Shown in pieces: positions 48,601 to 57,600 of a stretch of DNA of 64,000 nt (positions within the stretch are counted from its first letter, which is position 1; each line of letters starts with the position of its first letter). Source of the DNA: Diplolepis rosae (lineage: Eukaryota > Arthropoda > Insecta > Hymenoptera > Diplolepididae); contig JAPYXD010000710.1 in assembly GCA_030998225.1 (NCBI GenBank), forward strand, positions 20,992,001 through 21,056,000, in the 5' to 3' direction. A model generated the notes under the pieces. That model worked only from the letters and a program-made list of their open reading frames with translations. It had not been told where the DNA came from and made no database searches. The position numbers and the translations under genes were made by a program.

Positions 48601-51600
48601 CGCATCTCTTAAATCATTGAACTCGTTTTTCTCTACTTGTCTTACCTGTCCAATGTACACGGAGCTGCGTTGACCTCCGGCCTCTCTCGTCCTGGTGGCC
48701 TCGTCCCTCTCTCGATCCTGAATAATCCGACCACCCTGTTGACTACCGTTCAAACCTGCGACGACATTAGAATTCGAGGAACTCGAACTTGTTGAAGATG
48801 GCACTGAACTTGCTGCGTTCTGTGCAACCACCTGTGTATTTGACAAAAGCTAGTTAAACATTTTGTCTCCCAATTTAAGAGTAATTAGAATGCTTGTGGG
48901 CCCCCCAGTAAGAAAATGAACATAAATTTAAATTCTTCAAGCAATTTTTTGAAGCACTGTACAAGGCTAAATATATACAACAAAAATAAAAAGTATAAAT
49001 TGTAAATATGCTTTTTACATTTAATTGATTGAAGATCTATAAAATTTAAAGAAGTAAATAGAATGAAATGTTAAAGAAAGTTATAATTCATAATTTAGTT
49101 GATTCCTTAAATATCGAAATATGATGAAATTTGTACAATACCTAAATATGTAAATACACAAAATGGAAAAGATATTGTAAGAGTAATTCGTGATACTAAC
49201 TAAAAAAGTGCACTGTGCAATGTTCAATAATTTAAAAAATGTACAAATATTTACAGCATTGATATTTACAATGAGTTTTATCTATATACATAATTCAGCA
49301 GAAAATTATCATGTTTCGATATTTTCTACATCGAATTAAAAGAAATTGAGTAAAGTGAGAGAAGATTGAAATCGAAATAAAAGGATCTCTCTAAATCTGA
49401 ATCAGTCAAAATCTACTGATTATTAGAGAAATTTGACTGATTCAAATACATAAAAATAAATTACTGTGAATCAGTCAAATTTCACTGATTAATTCAGTAA
49501 AAATCAACTGATTAACCCGTGAGAAATATTTTTCCACTGATGAATCAGTGACAATTAATTGATTTAACAGTGAAATTTTGACTGATTCAGATTTAGAGAA
49601 TCTGGAAAGTTGAGGTTTGTAGTTCTCATAAATGATAGAACTGTGACAGTATCGAGATATAAATTACACATGGAAACTAAAGAGTTAGAAGAAGAAAAAA
49701 CCAATTATTATTGATTAAAACACTTAGAGAAATAAGTTGGAGAAAGAGTTAAAGAGATGAGTAGTACATTTTACAGACAGAGATAAATATTGAAACTATA
49801 GGATTATGAGATATTTATTAAGTAATTAGATTTTATTAATAACATTATATAACTACTAATTGTATATTTCAATTTGATTTAAACTTTAGTAAGTATCATT
49901 TACACTAATTTTTGTAGAAAAATAGTTTTGATTTCTCAAAGAAGCGCAAAGTATTTATAATAATGATTTTAATATTATAATTTCACCAGTAATCATTTTC
50001 TTTACAATCAGTAGTTTATAGTTCAAAATAATACAAAATTATGCAAAATAAAACAAGGAAATGAAAGATTTAATCCATATCTTGAATTGCAGAATGTGGA
50101 AGCAGAAAATTATTCACACTAATTTTTATCATTCATAATTTTTTTTAAACCTGGCTTGAAATACCAATGATCCGCCCCTCTAATGAGCTAAAGAACATTG
50201 TATAAATATTATTCAATTAATTAATTATATAAAAAAATAAAACTACGAAAAATCAATTTCTCTCTTTACTTTAGAATTAATTAAAAATGTGGCCTAGCAC
50301 TTTAAAAAAAAAAGAAAATAAAAAATACTGCGATTCAAGATAACTAATTGCACTGGTAGACATAATTTGTATCCTAAAAGGAAATCAGAATTTAGAATAA
50401 AACGGGATCAAAGTGTAAAAAATAAACGTTTTTGGCACTTTTCGATGCTTTGCCAAAAATTAATGTAACGTAATAGAATGTTCCAAGTAGACTAAAATGA
50501 AAGCTTGAACTTTGAAATTTATAGCTATAATGCAAAAAACCATGTGTCAGTACCTTGGGGTGATGTAACACATTTATTTTTACCCGACTGCTTGCCAATT
50601 TTGCTCCCTCGCCTCTAGTAGTCGGGGTGTTTTATTATCCTCAGTCACTTCGTCTCTCACCATCCTATGGTATCGTGACATGGTTTCTAGTGTTATAACT
50701 TTAAAGTAATCTGCCTTTCCTTTTGGGATACAAAACTAAGTCGAAAAATCTTAACCAGTGATGGTAAACTAATATTTTCAAACTACAAATGAAACTGAAA
50801 GAAACATCTACTTGGTGTCCAATGAAAATGAGTGGAGTAGTGTACCATTTCCTGGGTGGTGCTACCAATGCTACCAACTCTCTGGGAAACAGGGCTGGCA
50901 GGTCCGGCAGAACTGATGGCATTACCAGACAGTCCACTGTCAACATCGCTGGGATTGAAGGGACCATTCGGCCTTTCCAAAGAGACAATGGGACTATAGT
51001 AGTTATTACAGGGCGCAGCATTCTGGTTACGGAAACCTTGGTTAGCCTGGTTATAAATAAAAACGGGTGGTCTGGGCCGGTTAGTGGTGGTCGTGCTAAG
51101 CGTAAATACAACTTCAACCGGATTGGTGGGAGGGTCCGGTATTACCGTTCCATTTGGAAACTTGCGAACAAGTCTCCCATCCGGATAGATTCCGAAGATC
51201 ACGTATGGGCTGTCGACGTTCCTCGCATCAATTAGGTTGTCCTCTGGTCGCTTACGGACTATCGTCTTGTTAGGATAAATTCCATAAATTACGTAGTCTC
51301 TCAAAGGTGCTGTTGTTGAAGAACTTGATGTTAACCTTGGAGCTGGTGTTAATCTTACACCACCAAAACGCCCAATGTATGGAGTTGTGATGGATGTTGT
51401 CGTAATCGGTTGTTCAGATGAAGTTGAAGAACTCGAAGTTGTCGGTGATGTCAAAGTCGTTGGAAGAGTGGGAGTGGACGTTGGAGGTACGGTACTACTG
51501 GTTGTGGCAATAGGAACCGGAGTTGTGGTAGTAGGAACCGAAGTTGTGGTAGTAGGAACCGGAGTTGTGGTAGTAGGAACCGAAGTTGTGGTAGTAGGAA

Positions 51601-54600
51601 CCGAAGATGTGGTAGTAGGAACCGAAGTTGTGGTAGTAGGAACCGAAGTTGTGGTAGTAAGAACCGAAGTTGTGGTAGTAGGAACCGAAGTTGTGGTAGT
51701 AGGAACCGGAGTTGTGGATGTAGGAACCGAAGTTGTGGTAGTAGGAACCGAAGTTGTGGTAGTAGGAACCGGAGTTGTGGATGTAGTAAACTCGAGAAGA
51801 CTAGAGGATTGGATGGTGGTACCTGCCGTCCCTTGGGCGGTTGCTGGCGTTGTATCCTGGAAACGTGTAAACATAGTTGGAATAAATGTCATAGAGTTTG
51901 GGATTGAATCAAGGGACATAGTGGTCTGTATACCCATGGTAGTTTCTAAAGGCTTATTAGGAGTGGTTTCCTCTACCATTTGGAACTGCTCAGTCGAACT
52001 AGATGTTAGTGTGGTTTCCAGGGTCTGGGAACCCATATCCGGGGCTGTAGGGGCTTTAGTGACTAAGTCTGCCAACATTGAGTTTAAATCTAAAATACCA
52101 GCAGTTTGTGTTTGTGAAGTACTTGTGCTAAGAGTGTCAGTAGTTGATTCAGTTGTTAAATCACGTGCAGTAGTCAGTTGATGTGCATCGTTAGTCTGTG
52201 AGTCTGAGATTAGTGACGGAGGGTTTGAGACACTAGTTGCCTGTGGGGTATTCGGTTCTGTAGGAGTCGTTTGTTCAACGAAACCCGAGGAAATATTTCC
52301 AGAAAGATTATCTAAACCTGGTACTACAGCCGTGTTAATATCTGCCGCAGTTGTAGTTTCGGTAATTCGGTTCCTATCAGTGTGATCTAGAAAACCGTCT
52401 AAAAGGGAAGGAAGTTGTTCAAGAGATGAGTGAGTTGTATTTTCGAGTGTCTGTTGCAAAAGTAAGGACTGTGTGGTACTCATGGGTTTTGAGAAAAGCT
52501 TTGATGCAACGTTCATCAAACGCATAGTTATTTCATTGTCAAAGGGAGAAATGGTGTCATTTTTATCAAGCCAAGCCCGAGTCATATTTATAAATTCTTC
52601 TTTGTTCAGTGCAAGATTTAGAGAATCAATTGAAGGCTGATTTGTAGTTGTGGTTATATCCTCTAACTTCATTTTAATATCTAAGAAACTGTTAGATCCA
52701 AAGCCTTGAGCTATAGAAGGTATTGCAGTAGTCTGATCTGTAACTGATGATACAGTTGTAGAAGTTTCGCTAGTTGTTTTGGCATTACTAATTGTTTGAT
52801 CAGATATAATTTCATCAATTTTTGAGGGTGTGGTAGAAATAGAACTTATAGTTTCAGAAAATAGAGTCGTTGATTCAAAATTCATTGGGGTTGCCGTCTT
52901 AGTGATATCCTGCATTACCTGGCCTGTTGTAGTAGAAGGCAGGGTTATTGTTGGTTCTGTTGTTGTCAGTTGCATCGTTGTTGTTGATGGCATCCCTGTT
53001 GTTGAGAACGTCTCTGTTGTTGATGGCGACTCTCTCGTTGACAGTGTTTCTATTGTTGACGGCGTCTCTGCTGTTGGTAGCGTCTCTGTTTTTGATGTCG
53101 TTTCTGTTGTTGACGACGTCTCTGTTGTTGATGGCGTCTCTGTTGACGCGGCTTCGGTTGTAGATAGCGACTCTGTTGTTGATGGCGACTTTGTCGTTGA
53201 TGGCGACTCTGTTGTTGACGGTGTCTCTGTTGTTGACGGTGTCTCTGTTTTTGACGGCGTCTCTGTTGTTGACATCGTTTTTTTTGTTGACGATGTCTCT
53301 GTTGTTGGCGGCGTTTCTGTTGTTGATAACGTCTCTGTTGTCGATGTCGCTTCTGTTGTTGATGTCTCCACTGCTGTTAACGATTGCACTGTCGTTGTCT
53401 CTGTTTTTAACGTGGTTTCAGTTATGGAAACAGTTGTTGATGGAGTTCCTGTTGTTGAGCTTTCTGTTGTCGTGATACTTATTGATGGAGTATCAGTTGA
53501 TGATATTATGTTTTCTTGAGATTCTGTTGAGGAAATTGTAGTTAAAGGCATTATAGTCGTCTCAGATGTTGTTGTCTCCCCAAGATTAGCTGAAAATGTT
53601 GTTTCTTTATCCGACAAGCTCCCCGTGGTTGATGATATCTCGGTAGTAGATGATTTAGTTTCTGATATTATAGTACTAGTCTCAGGGTTAGAACTTGAAG
53701 ACATCTGGGTTGTTGTTTTTATTTCTGGTGGTGCAGTGCCAAAAGGGAGAGTAGTTTCTTCACCAGGAATTGATGAAGTTGTAATAGAAATTCCTTCACT
53801 AGTAGATGTAGTAGTCTCAAAACTTAGATCTGGACTTGAAGATTCCATCTTAACTGGTGTTACAATGAAAACATTAACTGGTGTTGTCGAAAATGCTTCT
53901 GTAGTAGTAGTACCGTCCGAACTAGAAGTGGAGAACTGAGTTGAAGCTTCTGTATTTATAAGACTCATAGAACTAGTAGTTAAAGTACCAAGATTTGTGG
54001 ATGATGAGTCACCGATATCATTACTCAACATATCGGTAATGGAAGATGCAGTGGTAACTTCTTCACTTTCGATTTTTGTTGTACTTATTGTCGTAGTAGT
54101 ATCTTGAATCTGATTGGAAATTTCTGTAAGAGGGTTTACCATTGTGGTTGAAGCACTTGCTTCGGACGTGGTAATTGTCTCGGATGTAGTAGGTGATTCC
54201 GAAGTGGTGGAGGTATTTTCAGGATTCTGAGTGGCATCGGGTGCTCTGGGGGTTGAATCCGGGGATTGTGAGATTTCTGATGGGGTTGTGGCTATGTCTA
54301 TAGTAGAAGTAGTGGTTGTTACTGCTATTGTTATTGTTTCAGTGTCATTGTTAGAACTTTTCGTGCCATTAGGTTCATTATCAGTGGTTCCGTCTACCTG
54401 TGCAACTTCTCCGAGTTGCTTTAAGTTTGTTTGTAGCTGTTCGTTAGCAATAGATGCCGACTCCAAGGCGTGATAGAAGGTAACAATCTTGGGTTCTCCA
54501 TTTCTTGAGGCTTCAATTGGTGTAGTCTTACCGGAATTCTGAAACAGAAAAGAAGTGCGTTGTGTGTGCTGTACAATATGTACAATTATACAATTTGTGC

Positions 54601-57600
54601 AGGTGAATCTTCTTAACTCAGATATAAAGTTCATTATGGTAGGATGTATGAATTTATTTACAATTTTAATTTCTGGGGTCCTCTATTTCTCAAGTTACGT
54701 ACAACCTTAGAAAATGATTATGTAGTCTCAGCGAATCTGAAGGATAAGATCAAGAATTGAAAAGCTTACACCATCTCTTGGTTGACCCTAGAATTACTTG
54801 AAAAAGAGAGCGCAAAACGGGTTCTTTAAGTCCAAGGGGATTTGCATATACATATGTATGGGGGATATATATACGCAAAGCAACGAGAAACGAACTTGGT
54901 CTTAAAGTTGAAAGATTTCTCGTATAGATGGCATTAGGCGAGTAAACCGTTCTCTCGACTCTTTTAATGTCTTTTTTGAGATACCGTTAAAGACAGGTGC
55001 TTACCTACAACTATCAACTTTATTATGAGAAAGTATCAAACTTCTTTCCAGCGACAATTACAATTTTATAAAACCATTTCGAGTTTAATAACTGCATTCT
55101 TATCTATAATCGTTTAAGTATAATCTTTTTATCTTGAACTTAGAATTTCCTCATTAAAATTGAGAGATTTTCCTTATCGTAATTAAGATCAGATAAATAA
55201 TAGCAGACTTAGTTTTCGCGAGCAAGTACCTACATAATAACATTTCAGAAAACAATGTCTTATGTTTAATTGGACTGTTTCAAAGCAGCTTTAAATGATT
55301 GTGCAAGTAAATGCATATAAATATTAATTCAGCTTGATCATTGCATAAAGTAATTATTGCGCGGTTGATCATAACTGCTATAAGCTGAGTGGCCTTGAGA
55401 ACGGCACTACATTTTTTCACTTATTGTGGCAACTAAACACGTACACCAAGAGAGATATTTCTCTTGTTTTCGTAAACCCTTGTTTTAATCGTACGGCTTG
55501 CACTTTCACTTTGTATTCCGCAGTAGTTAAAGTCTAATACGCAAAATCCTTGATTTCACATCTTGTGAATCGTATTTTGGTTACAAGTATTCCTGCAACA
55601 AAATTTTCACTTAAAATTTCTGTAGGAACAGAAAGTAATGGAAAATCGAAATGTTGACTTCAAGTATTAGTATCCAAGATATCAGAAGTTAACATCTAGA
55701 TACAAGGGATTAATATCTATGGATCGCTATTCCATATTTCACTTTCCATTTTTCCCAGTGTTAATTAACGATTATACTTGTTCTTGGGTGAGAATTTTTA
55801 GCAAATGTAATTACTGACCACATCTAATCGAATAGTTCATTAATTGTAAGAAGAACATCAAGAACTAATGCGCTGAAAATTGTATGTGCGTCTTAGCCAG
55901 GGATATAAGTTACATGCATTATATTATGGAAAGACCTGTATTTCTCGCAAAACAGATTATATGCAGAAAAAATATAAATCTGAATAACATGAGATTTTAA
56001 AAATGTGTTAATCCTTTTATTACTAGGATATTTACTCTGGCTGGATTACCGCGGGTTATTCGTACTGAGAGATGTGGGACCGGAATTTCTGAGAGAATTT
56101 TATAGTTATTCCGACTGAAATGGCTGGTGAAGAGATTATTCTCGCCAACCATGGTGTTTGTTCAAATTCCAATTTGTCGTTGAATTTATCCTTGTAAATC
56201 AACTCAACAATTGTAAAATATCAGAAACATATTTCTGAAAATATTTTGAACTTCTGGCTATATGATGCAAATATTTGGCATAATAATTTTCGAATTGTTA
56301 AGATTCATATTTAGAAATTCTGAATATTTAATAAAGTTGTAGCCCATCACCATTTAATATGAATATATATGAAATCAGGCTGCTAATTTGCGTTGAAAAA
56401 AGTATATAAAAAAATGTATAAAATGTATATACAAAATTATTCATTATGAAAATATAATATGATTTTCAAATAGCAAAAAAAATGCTTTGATGGTATTCAA
56501 ATAATTTGAAATAATATAACTGTTTTATGATTCTTAAACGTCAAAACATTGTTTAAGAACCTCGTTAGAATATTTTGTTTCGCAAATAAGAGTTGAAATA
56601 TAGTTAAAGTGTACAAACTAAAAAATGGAATTAGTCACTGACTTTCCATGAGTCTCTTACCTCAATTGATGTAAACGGTGTACTAGAGCTTGTAATTGGC
56701 GGGACAGTAGATTGATAAATCGATGGTTTTCTTACGTAAAGCTCAGCTCCTTTATATCTTGCGCTGAATCTTGGAGGAGATCCATTAGGCGTAACTCTGA
56801 CAGCTGTATTCTGATAATTGTGAAAAAGACAAAACTTAACAGTTGGTATAAGTAAATTAACTTAAAATACCAGAAATTCCACGGAATTTTGTTCGGGATT
56901 AGATTTTTTTATAATTAACTCAAAGCCAACGATTGCAGTTCATTTAACTGTAATTGATCATTTTCTGTATAAAACTAAGACATTTTTTAATCAAATCATT
57001 TAAGAATATGTGTTTTCAATCTTTAAAAAGTGAAATTTTTTGTTTGAAAATTCCGAAAGTCTTAAAGTTTTATTTCATTAAACGGTTCTTTTATCATTTT
57101 CTTTTTGCAATTTTGATATTTCCAAATTGAAAGACCCCATATATTTCACTTTTTAAACATAAATTTAAAAAATGTGAAAAAAGGACACATGAAAGCCTCC
57201 TTAGCTAAAATCATGATTTTGAAATTTCACTTTCACTTTGTCACATCAATATCAATATATTCAAACATATAAAAAATTAACATTTACAATTTACAATAAA
57301 GCATTTTTCATTCCAAATGTTGAATAAAATTTCTCAAATTAAAGTTCAAGACAACTCTCAAAAAGCTATCTCATGGATATTTAATTTTTTATGCAAATTT
57401 CCGTGAAAAATACCATGAAATTTCAAAATAAAAATTGTTTTTCAGTGAAATTTACACTACTGGTAAAAATTGTGGGACCACCTCTTTTTCGATGAGTGCT
57501 TAAATTATCTTAATTTTAATTCTGCGAGTGATAAAATTTGTTCTCTTAATTAATTGAATGCCATCAAAATTCTCTATAAAATGAGTCCAGAATGAAGTCG

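Noticed and set aside
51375..53519. Long plus-strand frames rich in Val, Gly and Glu opposite exon 3
   Set aside because: They are the complement of the Thr-codon repeats (ACC/ACT/ACA read backwards give Val/Gly-rich protein). No splice context of their own.
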